Positions 34,709-43,467 of a DNA stretch of 64,000 bases are shown in pieces. Numbering within the stretch: position 1 is the first letter of the stretch; each line of letters opens with the position of its first letter. The translations under genes were made by a program, and so were the position numbers. This stretch comes from an uncultured Draconibacterium sp. (GTDB lineage Bacteria > Bacteroidota > Bacteroidia > Bacteroidales > Prolixibacteraceae), in assembly GCF_913060805.1 (NCBI RefSeq), contig NZ_CAJXTC010000004.1, positions 124,001-188,000 of the forward strand. The letters run 5' to 3'. A model generated the notes under the pieces. It was not told the DNA's origin, made no database searches, and worked only from the letters and a program-made list of their open reading frames with translations.

Positions 34709-35320
34709 TTATTTGATCTCGATATTGGTGTCAATAACCGTTCCAGGTTCAATTGTACCTAACGATTTCAACTGAATACTGGAAGAATTCAAAATTGAGT
34801 TCAAATCGCTGGCATCAACATTGGCCATACTCATAAAATCAGACGGAACAACCACAACTCTGAAGGTTTGTGCTTGTGTATACGCGGAAGGCAATGATGA
34901 GTAAACAACATCGCCTCCAAGGAACACAGACATATCTACAAGGCGATCATTGTCAATATCACCGGTAAAATCGAAATTATACGTTAAGATTGCACCGGAA
35001 TCAAAATATTCGGATTGTGGCAACGGACGCCAGTAATCCAAACCATCATGGTCCCATAAAATATAAGCAAGAATCACATCCGATTCATAAGGATCAAATC
35101 CGTTATCCAAAAAGTTGAAAACCATTTGGTAATTGTTTGCCGCTGTAAAGTCACCGGTAAATTCAAAAGTGGTTCCAATAAAATTGTAACCGTCTTCTCC
35201 GGGAACTCCCGGAGGTCCCATCGGTCCTTCGCATGAGGCGAAAATGGTGGCTGCAATAATTAATAAAACCGCTGAAATTTTTCTGAAGGTAGATGTTTGT
35301 TTGTTTTCAATTGTTTTCAT
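34709..35320 (-). CDS. Lipoprotein with a short collagen-like GXY tract
   Basis: 203 aa. Lipoprotein signal with lipobox FASC, immediately followed by the collagen-like GPMGPPGVPGEDG. The remaining 160 residues look like a beta-rich domain (FTAANNYQMVFNFLDNGFDP, ILWDHDGLDYWRPLP). Family common in Bacteroidota but functionally unassigned. The GXY tract (about four triplets) is too short for a stable triple helix alone. Own terminator; monocistronic. Confidence 0.72.
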   Translation of the reverse strand: MKTIENKQTSTFRKISAVLLIIAATIFASCEGPMGPPGVPGEDGYNFIGTTFEFTGDFTAANNYQMVFNFLDNGFDPYESDVILAYILWDHDGLDYWRPLPQSEYFDSGAILTYNFDFTGDIDNDRLVDMSVFLGGDVVYSSLPSAYTQAQTFRVVVVPSDFMSMANVDASDLNSILNSSSIQLKSLGTIEPGTVIDTNIEIK

Positions 35321-35376
35321 AGCAATAGACTTTTATAATTAAACTTCATTTTTTAGTGTTAAAACAAGTATAGTGC

Positions 35377-35406
35377 CAAAAAAACCTTCGACCGTAGCCG
35401 AAGGTT
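35377..35406 (-). terminator. Terminator of the second oxidoreductase gene
   Basis: AACCTTCG (35383-35390) pairs with CGAAGGTT (35399-35406); minus-strand T run follows. Confidence 0.8.
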
Positions 35407-35449
35407 CATATTGAATTGATTGATCAATCTTAAAGAGGCTACTATTTTG

Positions 35450-36805
35450 TTAACCTTCAAGTGTTCCCGGTACAGGTACACTTGCAGTTTCCATAAAACC
35501 AATATCGCCCATAATGAAAGTGTCAGGACCCAGTTTCATGTCTGAGTTCATCATTTCATCCCAGGTAACTTCTTTTCCGGTGTATGCCGAAACGCGTCCC
35601 ATAATGGCCACCATTACCGAGTTGGCAGTTTCTTCAGCTTCGTTAAACGGAATATCCTGGCGAATGCAGGTGATCAGGTCTTTGTGCTCCTGAACGTATG
35701 GATTGGTTGCATGTTCTTCGATCGAGAAAAGATTATTACCATTCAGGTCGGTAATTGTTGCCGTGCCTCCTTGGGCTGTAAATGCTTTTCCTTTTGTACC
35801 GTGCATCACTTCGTTTACGGCATTTGTACAACCATTAATCTGGCGGCATGTACTTAAAACCTGGCGTCCGTCGTCCAGTTCATAACGTACGGCAAAATTA
35901 TCATACTGATCGCCGGTTGGGCGTCGCTGACGTGAACCAAAACCTAACGCTTTTATAGGGTGTTTGCCAAAGAACCAGTTGGCAACGTCGATATTGTGTA
36001 CGTGTTGCTCAACAATATGATCGCCTGAAAGCCAGCACCAGTTTACCCAGTCGCGGATCATCCATTCCATTTCGCTCCATTCGGGCTTGTTGTTTCGGTA
36101 CCACAATTGTCCACCATTCCAATAAACCTCGGCTGTGGTGAGTTTGCCAATTGCATTATTGCTGAGTTCTTTATATACATTAATGTATTTATGCTGGTGA
36201 CGACGTTGAGTACCGGTAACCACTTTTAATCCGGCAGCGTCGGCCATTTTTGCTGCGGCTAAAACCTGGCGAATTCCAACAGGATCAACAGCAATCGGTT
36301 TCTCCATAAATACGTGCTTACGTGCTTTTACTGCAGCTTCGAATTGCTGTGGGCGGAATTTTGGCGGTGTGGCCAGAATTACGATATCAACACCCGAATC
36401 CAGCACTTTTTCATAAGCATCAAAACCAAGGAAACAGTTTTCGGCAGGAACTTCCTGACCAGTTTCTGTTTTAATTCTGTCAACACAACTATCAAGTCTG
36501 TCCTGAAAAACATCGGCCAATGCAGTTACCTGAACGGTTGAACCACCGGCTTCCAAAAAGTTGAGAGCTGCACCGGTTCCACGTCCGCCGCAACCAACAA
36601 CTCCGGCTTTTAAAACTGTTCCGGCAGGCACTTCATCCAGCAGAGGTGGATATTTGTACTCGCGTTGTAACCAATCGTATTCGCCACTTGCAGAAGATCC
36701 TCCGCCAGTGCACGATGATAAGGTTCCGATACCCATAGCCCCTGCTGCACCTACTGTTGCGGCTCCGGCTAAAAATTTCCTTCTTGAAAAGTTGTAATCA
36801 CTCAT
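35450..36805 (-). CDS. Tat-exported Gfo/Idh/MocA family oxidoreductase (lipidated?)
   Basis: 451 aa. SRRKFLAGAATVGAAGAMGI is a Tat signal and LSSC right after could be a lipobox. NAD(P)-binding AGVVGCGGRGTGAALNFLEA and catalytic-site MEKPIAVDPVGIR (EKP motif intact, unlike the homologue at 15961). C-terminal substrate domain includes WVNWCWLSGDHIVEQHVHNI. Substrate unknown. It lies 43 bases downstream of the NapC-SUMF1 fusion gene on the same strand, with its own terminator. Confidence 0.88.
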   Translation of the reverse strand: MSDYNFSRRKFLAGAATVGAAGAMGIGTLSSCTGGGSSASGEYDWLQREYKYPPLLDEVPAGTVLKAGVVGCGGRGTGAALNFLEAGGSTVQVTALADVFQDRLDSCVDRIKTETGQEVPAENCFLGFDAYEKVLDSGVDIVILATPPKFRPQQFEAAVKARKHVFMEKPIAVDPVGIRQVLAAAKMADAAGLKVVTGTQRRHQHKYINVYKELSNNAIGKLTTAEVYWNGGQLWYRNNKPEWSEMEWMIRDWVNWCWLSGDHIVEQHVHNIDVANWFFGKHPIKALGFGSRQRRPTGDQYDNFAVRYELDDGRQVLSTCRQINGCTNAVNEVMHGTKGKAFTAQGGTATITDLNGNNLFSIEEHATNPYVQEHKDLITCIRQDIPFNEAEETANSVMVAIMGRVSAYTGKEVTWDEMMNSDMKLGPDTFIMGDIGFMETASVPVPGTLEG

Positions 36806-36848
36806 GATATTAATGTTTTAGTTGAATTTAGGATTCAATATTTATAAG

Positions 36849-38390
36849 TTATTTTCCGGTATTTTCATCATAATCGCACACCACCCTGAAGCTAATATAA
36901 TTACAATCCGACAACCACCAGATACTTTTTGGCATTTGCGGATCGGTTTTCATCCATGCTTCACTCCGGGTGTAATCGCGTGCAGCACTTCTAACTTCGC
37001 CAACAGGGCTTTTAAATGTTCCGCCACGAATAACGTGTTCCTCGCCCGAAGCCGGTCCTTTCGGATCGCTTACGCCATCGCTTAACTTCGAGTAGGCATC
37101 TTCGGTGTACCAGTCGGAGCAATATTCTGCAGCATTACCCAGCATGTTTTTCAGACCAAACGAGTTCGGTTCAACAACATCGGGAGTGGCAGTTTTCAGG
37201 CTGCTGTTTTTCTCGTAAACAACGTAGTTATTAATAACGTCGCTTCCTTGTCCGAATAGTTTTCCAATAAAGTTTTTCTCTTTAAAATCTTTCGGCTCAC
37301 CTTCAAAGAAGAACGGAGTTTCGGTACCTCCGCGGGCTGCGTATTCCCACTCTGCTTCTGTTGGCAGGCGGTAAGTTTTGCCGGTAACCTGCGATAACCA
37401 TTTGCAGTAAGTTTCGGCCGAATGATAACTCATTGTAATAGCCGGACGGCTTCCCATTCCCCAGTTTTGGTCGGGTTGCCCGTATGGCGGTGTTGGACCA
37501 GAGATCGCGTCAACCTCAACACCAGTCTCGGTGCGTGCACCTTCGGTATCAGTGGTTCGGCCTTCGGTGGCAGTAGCACTGTAAAATGCCAGGTATTCAT
37601 CCCAGCTCACTTCTATTTCGGCCATAAAGAACGGACTTACATTTACGGTTTTCTGCGGACCTTCATCACTCTCGCGAAGTTGCTCCGACTCCGGACTTCC
37701 AATTTTGAAACTTCCGCCCGGAATAGCTTTCATATTAAATGCAATGGTTGTTCCCGGAATAGTTTCGGTATAATCTTCATGCGCCGTTACTTCGGCTGCA
37801 GCTGTATATTGTTCTTTTGCTTCGGCACCGGCACTTCCAAACTCAACATTTTTGGCGTGCAGTGCATTCGGATCGTAATGGCCAACATTCAGGTGACAGT
37901 TGATACAACGCAATTCCTCTTCGTTTTGCGAATAATAAAGGTGCGCCTGCTGACCTTCGGAAGTAAGTGTTAGCGGAAATAAATTATTGTGGCAGCTGAT
38001 GCACGATTCCTCAAAAACAAAATGTTGCGCCTGCTCAAGCGACGACTTGGCTTCCCAGTTAAAATCGGCACTGTCTTTAAACAGATAACCGTAAACATCG
38101 CGCGCTCCGGCTTTTGCTTTTTCAATTAAATAGCCTTCCCCTTTTGGAGGGAGGTGGCATTCAACACAGCCAATATGCATTCCGGTTCTGTTTTCGTGAT
38201 GCACAGAAAGTTTCCACGAATCGAAAACATGAGGATGTACGTGACACACTTCGCACGATTCGTTGGTTGAGGTAGCCTCAATGACTTTAAGCGAAGAAAT
38301 GGTAACAGCGATACCAATTATGAATCCGATAAAAATAATGAGTAACAGCTTTTTTCGAAGGTAGTTACCAAAACGTTGAAATATGGCCAT
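36849..38390 (-). CDS. NapC/NirT-type tetraheme cytochrome fused to a SUMF1/FGE-like domain
   Basis: 513 aa. N-terminal membrane anchor (KLLLIIFIGFIIGIAVTISS) then four CxxCH heme sites: C46-H50, C75-H79, C130-H134, C162-H166, as in NapC/NirT quinol-oxidising tetrahemes. From about residue 219 a formylglycine-generating-enzyme-like (SUMF1/EgtB/PvdO) domain follows: AIPGGSFKIGSPESEQ, RLPTEAEWEYAARGG, GNAAEYCSDWY, VIRGGTFKSP. The fusion suggests electron delivery from quinol to a periplasmic C-terminal domain that may be structural or enzymatic. No partner reductase is adjacent. Confidence 0.88.
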   Translation of the reverse strand: MAIFQRFGNYLRKKLLLIIFIGFIIGIAVTISSLKVIEATSTNESCEVCHVHPHVFDSWKLSVHHENRTGMHIGCVECHLPPKGEGYLIEKAKAGARDVYGYLFKDSADFNWEAKSSLEQAQHFVFEESCISCHNNLFPLTLTSEGQQAHLYYSQNEEELRCINCHLNVGHYDPNALHAKNVEFGSAGAEAKEQYTAAAEVTAHEDYTETIPGTTIAFNMKAIPGGSFKIGSPESEQLRESDEGPQKTVNVSPFFMAEIEVSWDEYLAFYSATATEGRTTDTEGARTETGVEVDAISGPTPPYGQPDQNWGMGSRPAITMSYHSAETYCKWLSQVTGKTYRLPTEAEWEYAARGGTETPFFFEGEPKDFKEKNFIGKLFGQGSDVINNYVVYEKNSSLKTATPDVVEPNSFGLKNMLGNAAEYCSDWYTEDAYSKLSDGVSDPKGPASGEEHVIRGGTFKSPVGEVRSAARDYTRSEAWMKTDPQMPKSIWWLSDCNYISFRVVCDYDENTGK

Positions 38391-38796
38391 TGGTTATTTT
38401 AGGTTTCTTGATTTAACAATGCAGGTAAAAATACTAATTTCTATGGCCAAAATCCTGACTTTTGTAGGTTTATAAATATTCAACCGTACTTAATTTTTGC
38501 AAAGTCGCAGATAATTCAGCCATTTGTCTTTAGTTAAGACGCAGGCGCTACTAAAAATACCTAATTTTTATAAAACAAAAAGGTTGTCTCGAACGCGACA
38601 ACCTTTGGAGATGATTTCTTGAGAGGAATACAAGAGAGATAAGGGAAATATTTTTTATACAGCTGCAAGTTATGGATGTTTTGCTCAACTCTGATTATGT
38701 AAAAATTATCAGAGGGTTAACGAATTATTAATCAGCAACAAGTAACTTTTAACTAAACATTAAATGGTTAAATTGAGAATTTCGTAACTTTCAGCG
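38391..38796. other. Intergenic region with an orphan terminator
   Basis: 406 bases between divergent genes. No supported reading frame. A hairpin at 38579-38606 faces the minus strand; TAACTTTC at 38784-38791, just before the comF ATG, is a near match to a -7 element. Confidence 0.55.
38571..38606 (-). terminator. Orphan intrinsic terminator facing the minus strand
   Basis: AAAGGTTGTC (38579-38588) and GACAACCTTT (38597-38606), 8-base loop; minus strand continues TTTTTGTTTTA. The nearest gene to its right runs the other way. Confidence 0.7.
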
Positions 38797-39498
38797 ATGA
38801 AGCTTCTCGAACAAAGTATTTCCGATGTATTGGGGCTGTTTTTTCCCGAGCTTTGTGTAACCTGCGGAAGACGTCTGGTATCGCAGGAAACATTCGTGTG
38901 TTTTGATTGCTGGCAGGATCTTCCGGTAACCAATTTTCATTTAAAACCGGAGAATAAAGTAGCTCAATTGTTTTGGGGACGGGTTGATATTTCGGCGGCA
39001 ACAGCTTTTTTCAGCTACAAAAAGGGGAGTAAATACCAACAGCTAATTCATTTTGTGAAATACAAAGGATTAAAAGAGCTGGGCTTTGAAACCGGGAAGA
39101 AATTCGGCTTGCAGTTGTTGGAATCACCCGACTTTGCCGAAATTGATGTTTTGATGCCGGTGCCGCTGCATCCGCGAAAAGAAAAGAAGCGCGGTTTTAA
39201 CCAAAGTGAATGGATAGCCCGCGGAATTGCCGGGGTTTTACAAAAACCGGTTGACACCAAAACGCTGCATCGAAAAGTTTTCACAGCAACCCAAACAAAA
39301 CGAAACCGCTACGAACGCTGGCAGAATGTTGAAAGCGTTTTTGCATTGAATGACCCGAAAGCAATTGAGAACAAACATGTTTTGCTAATTGACGACGTGG
39401 TAACCACCGGTGCAACGCTGGAAGCCTGTGCTATTCATTTGTTAAAACTGCCCGGTACAAAAGTCAGTATTGCCACGTTGGCTTATGCCGATATTTAA
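38797..39498 (+). CDS. ComF family phosphoribosyltransferase-like protein
   Basis: 233 aa. N-terminal zinc-finger-like cysteines (LCVTCGRRLVSQETFVCFDC), then the PRTase fold with VLMPVPLHPRKEKKRGFNQS and PRPP-binding loop VLLIDDVVTTGATLEAC. ComF proteins are associated with DNA uptake in competent bacteria; most Bacteroidota keep one copy of unknown duty. Independent transcription unit. Confidence 0.92.
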   Translation: MKLLEQSISDVLGLFFPELCVTCGRRLVSQETFVCFDCWQDLPVTNFHLKPENKVAQLFWGRVDISAATAFFSYKKGSKYQQLIHFVKYKGLKELGFETGKKFGLQLLESPDFAEIDVLMPVPLHPRKEKKRGFNQSEWIARGIAGVLQKPVDTKTLHRKVFTATQTKRNRYERWQNVESVFALNDPKAIENKHVLLIDDVVTTGATLEACAIHLLKLPGTKVSIATLAYADI

Positions 39499-39624
39499 TG
39501 GTCGGTCTGGTTTCTTCAAAAATGTAATCAATTCAACGGAAGGCCTTATTTAAACAATGTTTCCCTTCAATCTGTTAAAGCAACATAATGATTGCTTTTA
39601 ACATTATCTAAAAAATACAACAAA

Positions 39625-40671
39625 ATGAAAATTACAAGATTGTTTTTGCTTGCCCTTGTGGTTATGGGCTTTATGGCGTGTAACCAAAAGCCCGCGACCA
39701 ACGAAGATGCTAACGTAAAGTATTACCGACAGTTGCTGTTTAGCGAAACGCCATGGGATACGGAGCGTGGATCGCATGAAATTTCGGCCGACGAAGCTGA
39801 AAAAGTGAATAACTACAAATTCACCTGGAACGACGATGGCACTCTGGCATCGGTAGAATACAACCGCAACGGTGTGTTGCTGGATTACTCCGGCCTGCGC
39901 GCTGCAAAAATTACCTACACTTACGAAGGTAACAAGCAGATCAAACATTTCTTTAACGATAAAGGTGAGGCCATTGAAAGCGGCGGTGCTTTTACACAGG
40001 AATATACGCTCGACGATTCGGGAATGCGCGTTGCAATGCGTTTCCTCGATAAGGATGGAAACCCGGTGGAAAACCGCAATAACATTCACAATTATGTGTG
40101 GTCGAAACTCGACAATGGAATGATTCGCGAATTGCGTTACAACCTTGCCGAGGAAGAAACTATTATGAACCCGTTTTGTCCTTTTTACGAGCTACGTTTT
40201 TCGTATGATGCGAATGGTTACGTAACCCGAATGGCCAACTACATTGAAGATACCATGTACAATTGTACTGCTGAAAATTGTGGCGATGTTGGTGTTTCGT
40301 ATTTCTTATTCGAAAACAACGACAAAGGCGATGTACTGAGCTTTTCGGTGCACAGCACTACCGGGCAGCTTTCGAATTTATACTGGGGCTGGGCCAAGCG
40401 CCAAAACACTGTTGATGAATATGGTAACGCTGTTAAAACCGTGGTTTACGACCAGGACGATGAATTGCTTGGCGGAAAAGGAATTCCGGTAACCGAGAAT
40501 GAGTACAACGAACTTGGAGAGCTGGTAAAAAGTATTTCGAAAGATGCCGACGGAAATGTGGTTAACAACCCCAATAACGGTGTAGCTATTGTAGAGTACA
40601 AATACGATGAGCAGGGCCGCAGAGTTGAAACTTTGCGTTACGACAAAGAAATGAATCCTGTTGAAAGTTAG
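39625..40671 (+). CDS. Lipoprotein with YD-like repeats, unrecognised
   Basis: 348 aa from ATG 39625, where a lipoprotein signal begins (LFLLALVVMGFMACNQ, lipobox Cys); the upstream TTG extension has no signal. The chain has irregular repeats of the type 'Y(D/E)..G..V....(Y/F)D..G' (for instance FTWNDDGTLASVEYNRNG, NEYNELGELVKSISKDADG), recalling RHS/YD-repeat or toxin-repeat beta strands. Function not recognised. A rhodanese lipoprotein follows 19 bases later, so probably co-transcribed. Confidence 0.65.
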   Translation: MKITRLFLLALVVMGFMACNQKPATNEDANVKYYRQLLFSETPWDTERGSHEISADEAEKVNNYKFTWNDDGTLASVEYNRNGVLLDYSGLRAAKITYTYEGNKQIKHFFNDKGEAIESGGAFTQEYTLDDSGMRVAMRFLDKDGNPVENRNNIHNYVWSKLDNGMIRELRYNLAEEETIMNPFCPFYELRFSYDANGYVTRMANYIEDTMYNCTAENCGDVGVSYFLFENNDKGDVLSFSVHSTTGQLSNLYWGWAKRQNTVDEYGNAVKTVVYDQDDELLGGKGIPVTENEYNELGELVKSISKDADGNVVNNPNNGVAIVEYKYDEQGRRVETLRYDKEMNPVES

Positions 40672-40690
40672 AGTTAATACCTATTAATTT

Positions 40691-41734
40691 ATGATCAAGA
40701 TAAAACCGATTTTAAGTTTTCTTTCGCTGGCGGCTTTTGTCGTTTTAATTTCTTGCTCAGGTGGGCAGAAAAAGACGGAACAGGCAGAAACTACCGTTAA
40801 AGAAACAACTCCAAAAGTTGAGGTAAATGCCGAGGCAAAACTTTTGCTGAAAACCCTCAATGAAATGGGCGATTATGCCAACAGCCGCAATTTCCCGTCG
40901 CTTATAAAACCATCGTCAGTTTATGAGGAACTGGATGGAAACATCTACATTATCGACCTTCGAAATGAAGAAGCGTACAAAGATGGACACATAAAAGGTG
41001 CTGTTCGTGTGGATTTTAGCGATGTGCCGGCGTATCTCACCAACGATATCAAGCCGTTTGAGTACGATAAAATTGTGGTGGTTTGCTATTCCGGACAGAT
41101 TTCGAGTTATGCGGCTTCGTTGCTACGACTGGCCGGTTATGGCAATGTTTACGCCATGCGCTGGGGAATGAGTGGTTGGAACAAACATTTTGCAGAAAGT
41201 GCTTGGCTTGCTAATGTTTCATCCGATTATCAGGATCAGCTGGAAACAACAGACCATGATAAAGCACCGGTAGCAGATTTTCCGAAACTAAACACAGGAA
41301 GTTCCAGTGGCGACGAGATTCTGCAACAACGAATCGAGACGCTTTTCGCAGCCGGTTATAGCGATGCTTTGGTGAAAGCCAGTGCTGTGTTTGCAGATCC
41401 GGCACATTATTACACGATTAACTACGACAGGAAAGACAAGTACGAGTCGGGACATATCCCGGGCGCTGTTCGGTACAAACCCGGCGGAACACTTGGAATT
41501 GTATCAGAGATGCAAACTATTCCGGTGGATAAGGAAGTTGTATTGTACTGCAATACCGGCCACAATTCGGGATTTGCAACGGCTTACCTGCGTTTGTTTG
41601 GTTACGATGCCAAAACACTTACGTTTGGTAACAACGCATTTATGTACGATAAAATGAAGGAAGAAGAAAGTGAGCTTTCGTGGCTGCCGTTTACCGACGC
41701 CGAAATTCACGACTATCCGTACGTACAGAATTAG
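40691..41734 (+). CDS. Double-rhodanese lipoprotein (paralogue)
   Basis: 347 aa. Lipobox LISC (Cys22). Two rhodanese domains with active-site cysteines: Cys132 in VVCYSGQISSYA and Cys287 in LYCNTGHNSGFA; IIDLRNEEAYKDGHIKGAVR and YESGHIPGAVR are the CH2A-like stretches. Shares length and the SLLRLxGYxxxxAxxWGMSGWN segment with the gene at 31597. Probably handles sulfane sulfur at the envelope. It converges with two cysteine-less rhodanese-like genes beside a YeeE/YedE transporter. Confidence 0.9.
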   Translation: MIKIKPILSFLSLAAFVVLISCSGGQKKTEQAETTVKETTPKVEVNAEAKLLLKTLNEMGDYANSRNFPSLIKPSSVYEELDGNIYIIDLRNEEAYKDGHIKGAVRVDFSDVPAYLTNDIKPFEYDKIVVVCYSGQISSYAASLLRLAGYGNVYAMRWGMSGWNKHFAESAWLANVSSDYQDQLETTDHDKAPVADFPKLNTGSSSGDEILQQRIETLFAAGYSDALVKASAVFADPAHYYTINYDRKDKYESGHIPGAVRYKPGGTLGIVSEMQTIPVDKEVVLYCNTGHNSGFATAYLRLFGYDAKTLTFGNNAFMYDKMKEEESELSWLPFTDAEIHDYPYVQN

Positions 41735-41757
41735 ATAGAAGATTTTTCTTAACGATA

Positions 41758-42198
41758 TTATTCCAGCCTGATCGTTGTGTCGGGCTGGAATTTATATTTT
41801 AATACCTCCGGATTTTCTTCGTCGGAGAGGATGTAAACTCCATCAAATTCCAGTTGATTTAGAATTACCCAGGCCTTTGAACTTGTGGCAATGTTGCTGG
41901 AATATAGCAGGATTTTACCATCAAGCGAAGCCAGTTTCTCTTTATTTCCTTTATCGAGTAGTTTATCAAAAGGTATCGCCACCGAATTTTGGAAGCGTTG
42001 GTTTTCGGCGCCCAATTCCACTATTGTGTAGCTGTCTTTTAACTCGCTCAACTCCTGCATCGAAACTGTCATTTCTGTTGTCGTTGAAATTGCCTCGCTC
42101 ACATTTCTTTTGAAAAGGTTTGCGTTAAAAGTTCGCACCAAAACCAGTACAACGAGTATGAGTAGAACACCTAAAATCCAGATTATATTTTTCTTCAT
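41758..42198 (-). CDS. Rhodanese-fold membrane protein lacking the active-site cysteine
   Basis: 146 aa. One N-terminal transmembrane helix (IIWILGVLLILVVLVLVRTF), then a rhodanese-sized domain: YTIVELGAENQRFQNSVAIP and, at the active-site loop position, LLYSSNIATSSKAWVIL with Ser residues and no Cys. Transferase activity is unlikely; a binding or structural role with the transporter subunits upstream is more likely. 12 bases after the next gene (42211-42822), on the same strand. Confidence 0.7.
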   Translation of the reverse strand: MKKNIIWILGVLLILVVLVLVRTFNANLFKRNVSEAISTTTEMTVSMQELSELKDSYTIVELGAENQRFQNSVAIPFDKLLDKGNKEKLASLDGKILLYSSNIATSSKAWVILNQLEFDGVYILSDEENPEVLKYKFQPDTTIRLE

Positions 42199-42210
42199 TT
42201 TGTAGCTGTT

Positions 42211-42822
42211 TTATTCGCAACCTCCATCCAGCTGCGATTCTTCCAATCGTTTTGCTTCGAGGTATTGCATTTTTAAACTGTCGGGCAAACTGTTAATTTG
42301 GGTAAATGTTCTGCGCGCTTTGTAGCGGTTTTCGAACAGTGCATTTTCGCGTGGCGTAATTCGTTCGCCTGTAAATTTACTCAGCATAACCGTTTTATAC
42401 CATTCATTCATTCCGCCTTTCATTACAAACGAATTCGAATAGCCCAATCCACTTACAATCGTCCAGGCCATGTTGGCTGTTTCATCGCCGTTCGCGTAAT
42501 ACACATTTCTCACTTTATCCTGATTCAGGTAGCCTTCCCAGCTGGGATTGAGTAAATCGTTAAAAGGAATATTGATTGAGCCCGGAATGTTACTTTCCAT
42601 AAACTCTGAGGCACTTCGCAAATCGATCAGTTGAATAGTTGTGTCTTCGTTATTTACAAAACGGGCTACCTCGTCAACCGAGAAATACATCTCGGAATTC
42701 GACGAAACATCCAGCAATTCGGTGGGTTTTAGTTGAAATGATTTCGCGGCATTAAATGGCAGAAAAGCCAGAATCAATCCAACTCCTGCCAGTGCTACTG
42801 ATATTTTTATTCGTGCATTCAT
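42211..42822 (-). CDS. Rhodanese-like protein with a degenerate active site
   Basis: 203 aa with an N-terminal signal or anchor. Rhodanese domain: IQLIDLRSASEFMESNIPGS and VMKGGMNEWYKTVM are conserved, but the active-site loop is NVYYANGDETANMAW, Tyr/Ala where Cys should be. The C-terminal 50 residues are a charged helical tail ending LDGGCE (a lone Cys). It starts 6 bases after the YeeE/YedE gene, so forms an operon with the transporter. Confidence 0.8.
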   Translation of the reverse strand: MNARIKISVALAGVGLILAFLPFNAAKSFQLKPTELLDVSSNSEMYFSVDEVARFVNNEDTTIQLIDLRSASEFMESNIPGSINIPFNDLLNPSWEGYLNQDKVRNVYYANGDETANMAWTIVSGLGYSNSFVMKGGMNEWYKTVMLSKFTGERITPRENALFENRYKARRTFTQINSLPDSLKMQYLEAKRLEESQLDGGCE

Positions 42823-42828
42823 CAGTGA

Positions 42829-43431
42829 TTAAATTTCGGATGTGATATCGTTTCGTGCATATTTTTTTTCGGCCAGCTCGGCCACCCAGAACATGGCGAT
42901 TGCAGCGGCTATCAGCAGAAAAGTAAAAACTCCGGGAGAAACTCCCAGCCATTCATCCACACGCACCGGCCCTTTGTAATTTGCTCCGGCCAGTGTTTGG
43001 ATCATCGGATAAGTTTCGGCAAAAAGAAATGCGCCACTCAAGCCGCCCACTAAGAAAAATAGTGCATCGATTTTCCCTATCGACATAGCACTGATTCCGG
43101 TGCCGGGGCAAAAACCGCCCATTATAAATCCGGCTCCCATAATTACTCCGCCCACCAATGTTGCAGTTACGTAATATGGATTTACATAAACCAGGTTTAA
43201 ATCGAGCAAGCCAAAATAGCTAAGCAATTGCGAACCCGCCAGCGCCACGATTGCGGCCGTAAAAAACACCTTCAAAACGGTAGTGTCGTAGCCGTAAAAC
43301 ATGCCGGCTAGTTTTCGGCTCGATGAAAAACCGGCCTGCTCCAGCGCAAAGCCAAAGCCAATTCCGATAAAAAATCCGATGCCGAGGTTAAGCCATTCCG
43401 GAAGGTCGTTAAGTATTGTAATCGGTCCCAT
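42829..43431 (-). CDS. YeeE/YedE-type sulfur transporter, C-terminal-like half
   Basis: 200 aa, about five transmembrane segments. FGFALEQAGFSSSRKLAGMF and GGVIMGAGFIMGGFCPGTG (Cys108) are the signature of YeeE/YedE (DUF395) proteins; in TsuA-type thiosulfate channels such conserved cysteines relay thiosulfate. Half the size of full-length YeeE, and the other half is the next gene upstream on the same strand. The two subunits presumably pair. Confidence 0.88.
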   Translation of the reverse strand: MGPITILNDLPEWLNLGIGFFIGIGFGFALEQAGFSSSRKLAGMFYGYDTTVLKVFFTAAIVALAGSQLLSYFGLLDLNLVYVNPYYVTATLVGGVIMGAGFIMGGFCPGTGISAMSIGKIDALFFLVGGLSGAFLFAETYPMIQTLAGANYKGPVRVDEWLGVSPGVFTFLLIAAAIAMFWVAELAEKKYARNDITSEI

Positions 43432-43467
43432 AATTTTTGAATTTCTGAGTTACTGAAGGATTGAGTT

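Noticed and set aside
37422-37973. 183-codon plus-strand frame
   Set aside because: Antisense to the NapC-SUMF1 fusion; the minus-strand protein has four heme sites and is clearly the real gene.
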